Under the pieces are notes generated by a model. It did not search any database, had not been told where the DNA came from, and saw only the letters and a list, made by a program, of their open reading frames with translations. The position numbers and the translations under genes are program-made. Shown one piece after another: positions 33,156-45,500 of a DNA stretch of 64,000 nt (positions are counted from its first letter, which is position 1; each line of letters opens with the position of its first letter). The DNA comes from Nemertoderma westbladi. Taxonomy: Eukaryota > Xenacoelomorpha > Nemertodermatida > Nemertodermatidae. The DNA is taken from assembly GCA_032718475.1 (NCBI GenBank), contig JAUCBJ010002907.1, positions 31,356 to 95,355 of the forward strand. Reading direction: 5' to 3'.

Positions 33156-34013
33156 TTAAAGTCTTTGAACTACAAAGTTGTTAAAAGGCTTCTGAGAAAT
33201 GTTACAGTATATCCGGTCCTCTACGTTGACTATAACTGTTAAAATATTTATCAATTTATGCTTATAAAAATATGGAAATGGAACAATTGGCTGATATTTA
33301 AAATTGCCATCGAGGATAAGGTGTGGTGAAACCAGCAACCGCATAATATCTGATACTGTAGACAAAATTATCACCATCGGATCCCCTGCCTGCTGCGGGG
33401 AATAACTAATTAGCCTCTCATTCTGCCAACCATCACCGGGATTCGAGAAACGTCCTCTATGAGTGAAGGTCAATGCAGCAGGAATTTCGAGAATGTTGTC
33501 AACCTTCGGTACACTCTTTCGCCTATGTCGTTGATATGATCTCTGAACTGATGAGAATGCAGGCAGCTTATCTTCAATTGCTTGTCGCTGGAATTCCGGT
33601 AGACCACCATAAGCAACTTGAATTTCAGCTAAGGAATCGTTATACGCAGTACGAGGCCGTTTTCCAGTTGTCTGTATAACTTGCCTCGCTTTCCTGTCGA
33701 TTTCTTTAGCGACAGCAATTTCCTTATCAATACCTAAACAGTAATGTGGACGATTGGGATTGACCGGATCAGTGACAATTCGTTCACCTTTAACAACAAG
33801 GCTCGGTGGTGGAGGCAATGTGTTGTCCACATCTCTCGCCTCCTTGCACAGCTTGCATTTATAGTAAATCGCATTCTCACTTTTAGCTCGAAACATAAAC
33901 TCTAGAACCTTGCCGTTTTCGATAGGATAACAGATAAGTGGATTTTTCCCAGTTTTTGTTCTGCGCGTGTAGTCTGAAAAGGAACCGTAGTCTGCTGGTA
34001 CTGCACCCGCCAT
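33156..34013 (-). pseudogene. Second MULE-type transposase, N-terminal half only
   Basis: The 285-codon frame starts at ATG 34013. A Cys pair in YYKCKLCKEARD with downstream His (RPHYCLG) suggests a WRKY/FLYWCH-like zinc module at about residues 45-95. The linker ends in PHLILDGNFKYQPIVPFPYF, the region of the first catalytic Asp in MULE transposases (compare ADGTFKIVP in the 20-27-kb element). The frame stops 40 residues later and the remaining catalytic motifs are absent, so it is a truncated copy from a different subfamily. An array of TTAGAAC motifs lies directly upstream. Confidence 0.65.
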
Positions 34014-34149
34014 ACTGCACTACAAAACAAAGTTTAGAAGTTAGGCCAACTCAAGAGTCAGAAAGTGCAGTGCAGATTAAGAGCACAATCAAAGACAATG
34101 CAGTACCGGTATTTTACTGTACTGCTTTGATTTTAAATTCCCCCCTCTA

Positions 34150-34345
34150 CTGGTCTTTAGAACAACTGACACCCCTATTAGAACTACTGACGCATGCGTT
34201 TAGAACAACTGACGCTTCAATTAGAATTTAAGTACTTTTGAATTTAGAACTAAAGTCCTTTAGAACTAATGACATCCCCGATTAGAACTAATGACGTTTC
34301 CGGTTTAGAACTAAAGTCCATTAGAACTAAAGTCCTTTAGAACTA
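34150..34345. repeat. TTAGAACTAATGAC-type short tandem motif array
   Basis: About ten copies of TTAGAAC(T/A)A(A/C)(T/A)GAC alternate with TTAGAACTAAAGTCC at irregular 16-25-bp spacing. It lies about 140 bp upstream of the MULE-type ORF, where the TIR of that element would be expected. Confidence 0.7.
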
Positions 34346-34349
34346 ATGA

Positions 34350-37300
34350 CGTGATGCCAGGACTACTTAGTACTTGTAGTAAACAAACAACTAATAAAAT
34401 CACAATGCTGAGAGACATAGTAGAGAGACATGTAATTTTAATTAAAAAAAGTGCATAATTATATGAATGGAGGTTAGAGGTCGGGCAATTCCCATCTCGG
34501 CGAATTAATGCATCGTTTCGATGTTAAATTATTAATAACTAACTTTAACAAATATTAATTTTTGGAAAGGAGAATTTTCTTTTAGGGTCCTTTTTTCCTG
34601 GGAGTGGGCTGAATTTTTATTTGACCATGTAGCTTAGAAATACATGAGTATCGAAAATTATTTCAATGAGAAATGAAATGACTGAATACTTTGTTAAAAT
34701 AATAAAGTAAGGTAAAGTAATCCGTGAACGTGAAATAAGAAACATAAGAGGCAACCTGAAGGCTCTTGTCTCACGGCTGTTACCAGTGCGTCACACTAAC
34801 TCCCAAAGGTGAATGCTCTGTAACTATGCAACCCTTACTTGGTAGGCGAGCACCACTTACTAGGAATTTGTAATCAGGATGGCACGGGTCCGGGTATGTA
34901 CCCAGGAACACCAAGAGCGGACGTTCGAGAATGGCTTCAGTTTTGACCTTCTTGATAAATATTTTTTCAAAATTGTGATATCAATGTAAACAACTTGAGA
35001 ATTCTAAGCATTTTGAGCTAAATAAATGAACTCTAAATATTCACTAGCACCAAATTGCCCACCCACCCTTTGTAACAACGTTCTGGAACAAATAAATCAT
35101 AATCTAAACATGTAGCCCCGGTGGTCTTATAAGCGTTCCTAAAAATAATTGGTAGATTCGAATTCGCATTGTACAATTAAACATTTCGGAAATAAACGTT
35201 TCGGATTATTTACTTAAATAGTTAAATTTATAAACTTTTTAATTATAAATAAATTAGTTATAAATAAAATCAAAATTTTATTCCACCGATGGGATATGCG
35301 GATGATTATCTACAACTTTGAATTTCATTATTTTCCTATAGGACCTATAGTTTTCTTAAATAGCGAAATTTAGTACCTTTTTAATTTTAAATATATTAGT
35401 TATAAATAAAGTCAACATTTTATTCCACCGATGGGCTACGCGGACGATTATCTACAACTTTGAGTTTCATCATTTTCCCATAGGACCTATAGTTTTCTTA
35501 AATAGCGAAATTTATTACCTTTTTAATTATAAATATATTAGTAAATTGATCAATTTACTTGAAATTTGGTACACGTATTTCTGGTAACCCCCTTCATATT
35601 GTGTGCAAATTAAAAAAAAAATCGTATCTGCAGTTCCTGAGATCGAATGATTTTGGACTAGAGTGTACATATATACTGCTTTGCCACTACCATTATAATT
35701 CGCATCATTTACCCACTACTGATTAGCCCCATTCAATAGATTAACTGTAAACATTGTTCATATAATGGATATGTGTATTGCTGGGCAGACTGGCTATAGT
35801 ATAACATCCGTCATTAAACAACCCCAGTAGTCAGACACTGTGGTTATCATTAAATCAAATTGTCTATAAATAGTACACATTAGATGGCCCCATATTACTA
35901 CTGAGATAACGGCATACTAGCAGCTCTACCTACCTACTGTGGTTGCCAAGCCAACTCTGAATTAATTCTACCAGCGAACTGCCTCGGTGCTCTTCCCAAT
36001 CAGATATCGGCAAGATTTATTTAGGAGCCCGCTTGACAGCGGGATACTTACTGTAAGAATCTTCAGGATACATTACATTGACTGACACTGACTGACTGAT
36101 AATTATCTAGGTTAAGGCACTTCCTGCCTGGCGATTTTGATGAAATTTTGCAAGTACATTGCTTTTGAGGTTCATAATCGCGTTACAAAATTTCAGATCG
36201 ATTCTATGTGTGGTATTCGATATATTTAGTTTTTTGACATTGTTTTGTCGCGAAATTAAAAGCAATGGTAAAATAACAGCTGGTGTTCATGATGAAATAT
36301 GGCTTAATATGTTATACACAGTCATAGTAAAACGTATTGGTTGCCAAGTTTTACTAGTAGGCTATAAGGAAAGTCAATGTTTACTCACACATAAGCTGTT
36401 GGTTTCTAATGTATTACCCCATAAGCTGATTGCTCTCCCAGTGCTTCCTAAGGGTATATCTACAATAAGGTTACTCACTCTGCTATGTTAGGGGGTGGAT
36501 CAGGAGAATGAATTTTAGTTACACAAAGCAGTGTGTTGTGTCCTATTGCAGTCGATACTCACTGTGGATTGCAAAATGTTTTATAGTTGACCTACACTAT
36601 AATACAGTAGTTGCATGTATTTAAGGAGCCCGCTCTGGCCTACTGCCTAACTTAGCAGTAATACCTATATTACATATACACATATTAAAAATATTCTTAT
36701 TTTTTTTATTACATACGATTTTTTAGCTGAAACGATTTTTTAGCTGAAGCATTAATAGTGTAAATTAATTTAATTATATTTTAATACCATTACTACATTG
36801 GCATACTGTAAGATAAGTTTTAATATTTCTTACAAATAGTGGTGCGAGCATAAATCAAATCACGCAAATTTAAAAGAACCGGGTGTGTTGTCATAGCAAA
36901 GTTTCAGTTTTTATTATGTGGGACGAGCCACAAAGTACTGCTGAGAAAGACTGAAAGGTTCAAAGACTGTATGTCAACAATGTTATTATTATTATAGTCT
37001 GCGCCACAAACAGAATATGCCAAATAATTAAATTAGCAATATAAATTTCAGAAAAATAGCTATCGGACTTGCCTGAAGAAATCGAATTATAATCCACTTA
37101 GTTTGTTATATTGATGATATTATTACTCTCTGGGAATGTGTTGGAATGGGAGATTGTAAATTATTATTGAACAGTAAATATTACATATCCCATAAAAGTC
37201 GTCATAATTAATTGTGTAGAAACAATTGTTCACCTTCTCGTTTAGATTAATTAGTAAATAAATAAATTAGTTTAGATATTTTCTGTTAGCGAATTTATTT

Positions 37301-38230
37301 CGAATAATACTAAAGTGTGTAGGCCGATTGTTTAATTTGCGTTATTATTTTTCGCCGCGACCTAGACTTCTATTAATTGTTAAATCTAATGGTTTTCAAA
37401 AAGAAAGGTAACCGTACCTGTACTGGTAAATCTAACTTGTTATTTATCTGGTTGTGAATCATGGGCATTTTCTTATAAATATTCGGTTGTTAGTGGCAGC
37501 AAAGTTTCATTTTTTATTATGTGGGGCAAGCCACAAAGTCAGCTATGTATCATCACACCATTTAGGCAATTGTTTAGTTTAGTATTGGCTAGGATTCTTC
37601 CCCCCGGGCTCCTTCCAGCCAGCTTGCTGGCTCTCTAGTTCTAATAGTTTTTATTAATTTTTAATAACTTTAAAACATTCTCACTCGGCCCCTAATTTAT
37701 GAATTTATTTGAAATTTGGTGCAGGGTTATATGGAACCGCGGCGCAGGTCGTGTGCAAATTTCAAGAAAATCGTATGGGCAGTTGCTGAGATGTACTGCA
37801 ATGTGCCTAGGTCATGGGTATAGGGTTCTCACAATCTGGGACGGCGCTTTATCTTGGTAGCTACCGCGCCGGTTTTCTTGCAGGGAAAGGGCCCTCTCCA
37901 CCAAGCTAATAAAGCCAAGCAAGTGACTACTCCACCTGCTAGCTGGTAAATAATAATATTATTAAATGGTTCTATTAACATTTAAAATTTAAATTCTATT
38001 TATGCCAGTTAAAATGAAAAGTATAACTATCTCACAATTATTCAAATACTTATTTAAGTTTTGATTTGTTTTAAAATCTGTTTACTACTTTATTAACTTT
38101 ATACAATTTGTTTATTCTATTTTCACATCTTACCAATATTGTGCTGGTCTGTATTATTTTACAGTGTATGTTGCATAAAACGTATGATATTCGATATTAA
38201 ACTTAATTATATCAAAATTCACACTACAAT
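34350..38230. other. Gene-free stretch with several dispersed repeats
   Basis: I find no supported gene. A unit of about 140 bp (with TTTTATTCCACCGATGGG and CATAGGACCTATAG) is repeated about 2.5 times at 35213-35556. Related sequence with GTGTGCAAATT and AAATCGTAT occurs near 35600 and 37755. A pair containing TTTTTATTATGTGGG(A/G)C(G/A)AGCC lies near 36908 and 37508. The open frame at 36159-36491 has no domain. Confidence 0.5.
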
Positions 38231-38237
38231 ATTCAGT

Positions 38238-38478
38238 TGTTAAGCCAAGGAATGCCTATTCACCACCATGGGTGATCTTCCACAGTAAACCCTTCCACTC
38301 TGTTTCCCAAATTGCCTTGGTTCCCATTTATCGACCACTAAAGGATGAAAGCCGGGGTTGGGCTAAGCTGCAGCATTTAAAGCACTGTGCCCAAACAGTG
38401 CTGGGATCGTAGGGATCGAACCAGGGCTCCCTAATCGGAAGCCCAGTAATGTCACCACTAGACCAAGCTGCTGCTTAT
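38238..38478 (-). repeat. tRNA-derived SINE, copy 1 (uninterrupted)
   Basis: Minus strand: tRNA-like head with A-box TTGGTCTAGTGG and B-box GGTTCGATCCC (complement of 38412-38422), then a body containing GTGCTTTAAATGCTGCAG and GAAGATCACCCATGGTGG, ending near GGCATTCCTTGGC. The body matches the two separated halves at 42.4 and 46.9 kb and shows their empty TTAA site. Confidence 0.8.
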
Positions 38479-39631
38479 TAAGTCTGTTATTATTTACTCT
38501 ATAGCAGAATTTAATGAGGATTTCAAATCTGAAAACCGCTTAGCGAAACCTCTTTTAGTTCTCGAGTTCTCGCTGTTTTTCTGTATGACGGTCTGTCAGT
38601 CAAAATGTATGACAGACAGACAACCGACAGACAGACAGACTAGATTCCACCCAAACTTAAAACTGACATCAGAAATGAAATGAATAGACCGCGCACCCCC
38701 TTCGCCCTTCGAAATACTCCACTTGCCATGCAGCGCCCGCTTTATGAGGAAGGTAAGACTTTGTTTGACGCCCTTGCCCGATGTAAGACCTATAGATCAG
38801 GGTAAGCGTGACGCCGTCCTGGGACGCCGCAAATTTAAGATCAAATAACTATATTTTGGCAGAACCCCCCCCCCTTGTCAGTAGTACGAACCCCTGGGTT
38901 GCCTGTATACCTCACAGGTGCGAATTATTGCCGTTCGTCAGTACGCGAGTACACATTAGGTACGGACAGCATATGTTCCATAATTTAGTGATTCGTAGTA
39001 CTGACCGTTTGGTACCGGTTCGCTTTGTAGAGCATACATTAGTACCCTACCCCCGCCTGAAGTTAGTTATTTGATCAGGCAAGGAGCATTTCTGCTACCG
39101 GCACACCGCTTGGCCTAGGGAGGTTTTATTAATATCCTACCGCGCCTTGCCACGTACTGATAGGTATTGCTGCTAACTACCGCAGCAACAAAGTTCTAGA
39201 ATCAAATTTGTATACAAGATCAGCTAACGTACGGTAGCGATTAACCCCTATTTCTTATCTTACAACCAGAATCTGGTATTTGTGCCGATCACGGGTGTAG
39301 TTACTAACACCGTGGTTGCCCAGTTGAGTTGTGGATAGGAATGTTCGCGCTTTTAGACCTTTAGCAGTTTAACCTGCCAAATTTAGGTGTCTTCTAGGTT
39401 ATAAATCGACTTTAGCCTATAACAAGTATTTGATACACATAAAGCTACATTAGCCGAAGCCAGCCTATGCGCGATCATTCACCCACGGTTAAGGGAGACT
39501 GGATTCGAATGCTCTGACCTTATTGCGGTGTAGGCCTACGGTACTATTCGATTGATCGTTAATATATAATCTCTGACAAATATTATTCACTTTCGGGAAA
39601 TATTAACAGTTCCTTTAGGAAGTATGTTCAG
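38479..39631. other. Gene-free stretch with ACAG microsatellite
   Basis: A short GACAGACAGAC microsatellite lies near 38610-38645. A C run lies near 38867-38875. The open frame at 38808-39074 shows no domain or codon pattern. Confidence 0.5.
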
Positions 39632-39730
39632 TTCCATGGTGGTGCAAGTGCATATTAAGTACAACCAGTCTCGCTTGTCCCATGGTAGTGCAAGTGGATA
39701 TTAAGTGAAACCAGTCTCGCTTGTCCCATG
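39632..39730. repeat. Tandem duplication of about 48 bp overlapping a coding exon end
   Basis: CCATGGTGGTGCAAGTGCAT...ACCAGTCTCGCTTGTCC is repeated with few changes. The second copy carries the stop codon of the minus-strand exon at 39701-39867, so the 3' UTR contains a second copy of the last codons. Confidence 0.7.
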
Positions 39731-39867
39731 CTGGCGCGCAGCCCGGTAAGAAGTATCCTCAATGCGGAAAACAACAGTTTCGCTGTCGCTGTCACTGTAC
39801 ATAGTTGGAGGAACAACAAAATTCAAATGTACGATTTGCTCCATCTGCGTGAGATAGCCCTTTTGCC
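39701..39867 (-). CDS. Terminal coding exon of an unidentified host gene
   Basis: The minus strand enters at a good acceptor, ATTTTCCAG|GGCAAAAG, at 39868/39867. It reads QKGYLTQMEQIVHLNFVVPP, TMYSDSDSETVVFRIEDTSY, then RAARQHGTSETGFT and TAA at 39701-39703. It is about 55 residues, mixed composition, no repeats and entered in phase 1. The acidic Ser/Asp stretch (SDSDSE) looks like a casein-kinase-2-rich tail, as in many cytoplasmic C-termini. No family is recognised. Upstream exons should lie at higher coordinates on the minus strand; I could not find them. Confidence 0.5.
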
Positions 39868-42102
39868 CTGGAAAATGATTTTAATTAAAAGATAACTTAA
39901 TTTAATTTCATAGTTAATTAGTACAAAAGTATTAATATTTTCATTTTATTCAAATTTTATATTACGTTTTATTTGTATCTGTTCCACTGCGTCTTTAACC
40001 CATTTAATTTGGTTTGTGTAAGCGGATCCATTCCGTTATACACTTCCTACCAATAAATGGGAATGAACTGATTTATCAGTTCATCTAATAATCAATTTAC
40101 TGTAATCACGGTAAACTATCTGAGCCTTTATTAACAACGATAATTAACAACAAACTCTTATTTTAACCAGCCTTCTGCAATCATTATTCCCTAACCTGGC
40201 GATGCGTAGTATTTGCAACACCAGTCGATCGGTTGGGATCCGTTTATCCAACCGGGATCCTGTCACAGTTTGGGAATAGAGCGAATTTTTGCGCTAATAT
40301 TTCACAGTCTACATCATTTTTATACTCAATGTGGGCGGGATTGGGTGACATCCTTCTCAATAAGGCAGTTCTCGAGTTTTATCAGTATTGTTGATTGGTG
40401 AAGCTCTCCTTCATTAACTCAATTAATTATTAAGTCCAGAAACTAAAAATATTTGAACAAAGTTAGGAATGTTAGGTGGTGCGAGTCTTATGCTGGGTTC
40501 AGGCCTATCTGGATCACATCGATCTCTCAGCATCACAAATGGATCACATGTCAAGATCTTCTGACTCCGATTCCATCTCCATCCACAACTCAGTGCAATA
40601 ACTATACATATACAACTACGAATGCTGGATATATACTGGATGTATTCTGTAATGTTAAAAGCTAATGTTAATGTTCAAGTTAGAAATTTTAATGACAAAA
40701 ATAAAAAATGGTCAAAACCTGGCAATTTTTAAATGCCAGATGTGCTCTTGCAGCACTGTAGGTTTGACATGATTCAAATTTCCCACAGCTAGGGAAGGTT
40801 TCTCTATAAGGAATAAACCAATATTCCTTATAGGGAAATACCCTATATTTTTAATAATTTTGATGTTTCATTTTTCAGAAATATTTTGCAGTTTTAACAC
40901 ATTTTTCGAATTCCCCGCTTCCCAGTTGGTCTGAGTGGTTTGATAATTGGCTAGAGATGTATCTGACTGACATACACAAAAATTTTATGAAATTTCATCT
41001 ATGTGTTCAAAAGCTATTGTCATTCAAAGGTGGTCACAATCCATAGTTTTCGTATAAGGAAATATTCAAAATAGGCGAATCCCCTATATATAAAAAAATT
41101 ATTCCTTATGTAGCATATTTTCCAGTGCGAAACTATAAACTATGAAATGTTTTCCATTTGGGAAATATCAGAAAATATTACTGATAGTAAGTAGTAGGGT
41201 AGATACTGAGATAATTACGAAATTATACATTTCCAGCAGTCATGCAGTATTAATAATATAAATTTCATTTTTACTCTCACTAAAAGTAAATAATAGATCT
41301 AGTCATACCCATTATGTATTTTTATAATATTTCTAAGTTATTTAATTCCTACAATATTGAATTGTAAGATTCAATGGTTGGGAGAAAATATGTGCTTTGA
41401 TTAATTACCAGAGCACTGACTGACTCTTTGATTAGAAGTGACTCTAAACAACTTATTTGGAAAGATAACCAAAGAAAAGAAAATGTCTCATGGAAAGTAC
41501 ATTTGTTGTCAATGCTGCAAGTAACATGCTGTTGTCAATGCTGCAAGTAACATGCCTCAATAACACAAATATCTACCAGTGGTGGTTGGTGGTGTACCAG
41601 TAGTCAGTGTTGCAGATCCAGTACTTGTTCTACTGGTAATCAGAGTGTAGCTGGATCTAATTTATGACCACCGGTATTAGGAATACCACTAACGAGCCCA
41701 TGGGTTCGAATATCAGTTTGATGAGCTAATTAATAAGTGCAATTAATGCAACAACCAATTCTCTAAAACCGAATGAGAGAAGTCTCGAAATTATCATAAA
41801 TAAAATGGTATTATAAATACACCCATTACTAATTATATTTTTATTGCAAGCATCTGGATTTCCTTTGGTTGATTTTTAACTGCCCTCACAGGAAATAACG
41901 TTTTGAAAACAGCAGAACAACTTTGTTATTTGACAAATGCATCATTTATTGGTTCATTTAACTACAACATATCTGGGATGTGCAGGTTCGGATTTGCTAG
42001 TGCTTGGACGTTACGCGAATTAATACAGAAAAATGCAATACAGATTACATATGCCACTAAATGATATAAAATACATTGCTGATAATAATCAACGAAGCAG
42101 AA
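39868..42102. other. Gene-free stretch; small hairpin and short duplication
   Basis: CTATAAGGAAT and ATTCCTTATAG form an 11-bp perfect stem near 40803-40832. TGTTGTCAATGCTGCAAGTAACATGC is tandemly duplicated near 41507-41556. It may be intron of the gene ending at 39701. Confidence 0.5.
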
Positions 42103-42404
42103 CCTTATCGCCCCTATAAATTGTATTTTTGTTGGGAATTTATTGCCCCCCAGTTCTGAGTTTTGAGGAACTTATCGCCACTGGGTCTTTATCGCCCCCG
42201 AGTCTTTATCGCTCCCGAGTCTTTATCGCCCCTGTCATTATATATACAGGATACTTTCCCCCAACTTTCTCATACTTCCTCTAAGTCACATATTTTACTG
42301 TAGTTATAGTTTACATTTATATTGATACTCAAATAGTTTCAGTTAGAGGAGGCCTACAATTAGAAATTATATTATTCATATTTTCATATTCAATTCATAG
42401 ACTA

Positions 42405-42508
42405 AGCAGCTGCTTGATTTAGTGTTAACAATCTGGGCTTTCATTCTGGAGGCTCCAGGTTCGATCCCTGGACGATGCATGTTTTTACTGTTTTGGCACG
42501 GGCTTTAA
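42405..42508 (+). repeat. SINE copy 2, left part, split by the piggyBac-like element
   Basis: tRNA-like head AAGCAGCTGCTTGATTTAGT with B-box GGTTCGATCCC at 42458-42468, then ...GGCACGGGCTTTAA. It stops at the TTAA at 42505-42508 and resumes at 46925. Confidence 0.8.
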
Positions 42509-45500
42509 CCCTATTAAACCCGGGGGGGGGGGGGTCAATATTTAATTATTTATTTAATTCTTTATACCAGGCCAGTAGGAAAGCCCATAAAAACATACAG
42601 TATAATAAAGTATAGAACAGTAAGCACAATTCGATAAATCATGTTAGATGTAAATATGTAAAAAATAAAGAAAAATATATATATTAGGGCCCCGATCCGA
42701 AAAGCACAATAAATAATAAATTACATGTACAATGAATACGGTGAATAAATTAAATATCATTGTCTACACCAATGATACGACTCGTCTGGAACGTTGCATA
42801 AGTTACGGTTTGGACAAGGCTGTTCTGGGACTCTCTCACACGATGCAATAATGACTCATGGGCACTGTGACGGATATGAATGACTTTGGGGAGATTGAGT
42901 ACTCCACACATGTATGAAACACTGCAATCAAATTTGAAGCCAAAAAGTTTCCTAATGATATTGTTATAAGCTACGCGGAATTTATCAAAGATGGAAAGAG
43001 TGTAATTCCGTCTTGCCCATAATGCGTTGCAGTAAACCTGGGTGCAAAAGGCAAGAAATAACTTTACTTTAATGTTCTTAGAGCAGTGGAAAAACTTCCT
43101 AATTAAGAAATTCCCCCTTCTGTATAGACTAGATAACTGATTGAGGATGTCGAAGCTATCGTCTGTAGTATTGTGGAGTATGTGCCCTAAGTACTAAGTA
43201 AGTGATTTAGGTACTATAGACATAAACTTAGATTTTTTACTATTTACAATAATTGAGTGACTATCTGCGTATTCTGAGTAAGAGGAAATCAATTTCATAA
43301 TACCTGCTATTGAGTTAGATAACATAGCTAAGTCGTCGGCGTACATTAAATGATTACATCTCCTATTGTTTATACTACATCCTAAGTTAGTGCCACTAAG
43401 TGCCTTACTAAGATCATCTATGTAAACTGCGTAGAAGTAACCAGAAAGAACCCCGCCCTGTTTTGTACCATTAGCGACCTGGAAACTATTAGAAGTACAA
43501 CCGCCCCGTCGTACTGATAAACTTTGAAACCTGTACCAGAATCTAATTAATCTAACATAAAACAGTGGAATGTCGCGGTCTACCAACTTTGAGAATAACT
43601 TGTAGTGGTTAACTAGATCAAATGCTTTACTGCTATCTATGAAACATATGTAAATAGTACTGTCATTATCTAAGTAGTTTTGAATGATTTCCTTTAATGT
43701 AAATACACAAAGTTCAGTACCAGATTTACTTTTAAAGCCAAACTGTGAGTCAGTTGTTTGTAGTTTACTACCGAACCTCTCAAGATAAACTAATTCTGCG
43801 AATTTTGCTGGCAATAGATGCTAGGGCTATGCCTCTATAGTTATCGAAACTGGTGATGTCGTCATTCTTATCCTTCACGATGGTGAGGATATTGCATCGT
43901 ATGAGATCGTCAGTAACATAGCCGTGAACATTAAAAGCCGTTAATATACTAGCAAGGTGGAAAAAAAGACGAGGCGTACCATTAGTATAGTGTTCACTAG
44001 TCAGTCCATCAGGGCCGACTTTTCCCGATGATAATCTACCAATAGCAAATGCTACCTCAACACCAGTAACAACCATTTCACCATGGTAATGGAAAGTAAT
44101 ATTATTAAATTGAGTTTCAATATTGTCTTTCTCAGAATCGTTATTTACTTTATTATATAAGTTGACGAATTTTTCCTGAAATAAATTGCAGATATCGTGT
44201 TCACCAACGGCGTTACCGACTTTACTAGACAGTGTAACGTTAGTGTTACAGTGTTTTTTCACATTTTTCCGAAAATCATTTTGATTTTGTGAATATAACG
44301 ATTCTGCAAGTTTATTTGCACGAAGCTCTGTATCCTTACGTTTACATTGCTTCATCGCACATTTAAAATCAAGTTTAGCATGATAATATTCACGAAAAAT
44401 AGGACCGGATCGGGGGCACCCATGTGTGCGCCATATACTGAAAAATAATTTTGATTCATTGTATTTGTCCTTCAGGAACTCGTTCCATCCAGGCACGTTC
44501 TTCGACTTCGCATTGTTGCGAGGACCTTTCATTTTTGGAATTGTACGGTCCGCAGCCAAATGTAATGCACTAGTTATATCATTGTAATATTTGTCTATAG
44601 AAAATTTATGGGAACTGATGCTGCATTGAGCGTCATTACAGTTACAGACATCAGCAGGGACAGTAATATTACCAAGTAAGTTATTCAGAACAGCCTGGTA
44701 CTCAGTAATATTAGCAATGGACGCCCTACTCCAATCGCACTTCTTTACGGTTGGCATGCCGCTATTAAAATTATTATTAGGAACTTCATTTGCATCGATA
44801 TCGTAAATTTCAGCAGCAGCTATATCAAATATACATGTTACCGGTAAATGGTCTGAAACACATAAATCATAATGGATATTTACAGACGAAAGTAGCGTTG
44901 CCATACTACCTGAACAAGCTACGTGATCGAGCCATGATGTAGTATTATGAGCTGCGCTGATGAACGTAAATGAATCAGGTGTTAGAAAAGTGTTATCGCA
45001 TAAAAACATGTTAATATTATTGCACCAACTTTCAGTAAAATTAAAATATCTTGATGGAATATTGGCATTAAAATCACCTACGATGACGCAGTGAGAGCTT
45101 TTCTCACAATCAATTATACCGCTCAGTTTACCTAATGTTTCTAGAAACTCGTCATCATTGTCATTACATTCATAAGGCATATAAATGTTTAAAAATAGCA
45201 CTGATATTTTATTACTAGTTTTTAAACGTAGACCTAATATTCTGGGTTCATTGTAATCAGCTATTTCGATGGACTGTGCGATATTTTTCTTGTATAGGAA
45301 ACCAAAGCCCCCAAAAGGCCTACCTTGCAATAAGGACTGGCTATAATCGACAGGAGAGGTTCCACGGGCAAAGTATCTATCATCTAAAGTTGAAAGTACA
45401 CCTAAATCCTGCTTAGCTAACAAATGTTCTTGCAAGCAGATTATATCGGTAGATAAATCACATAAGTCAGTTACAACCTTCCTAGACACTGCAGTTCTAA

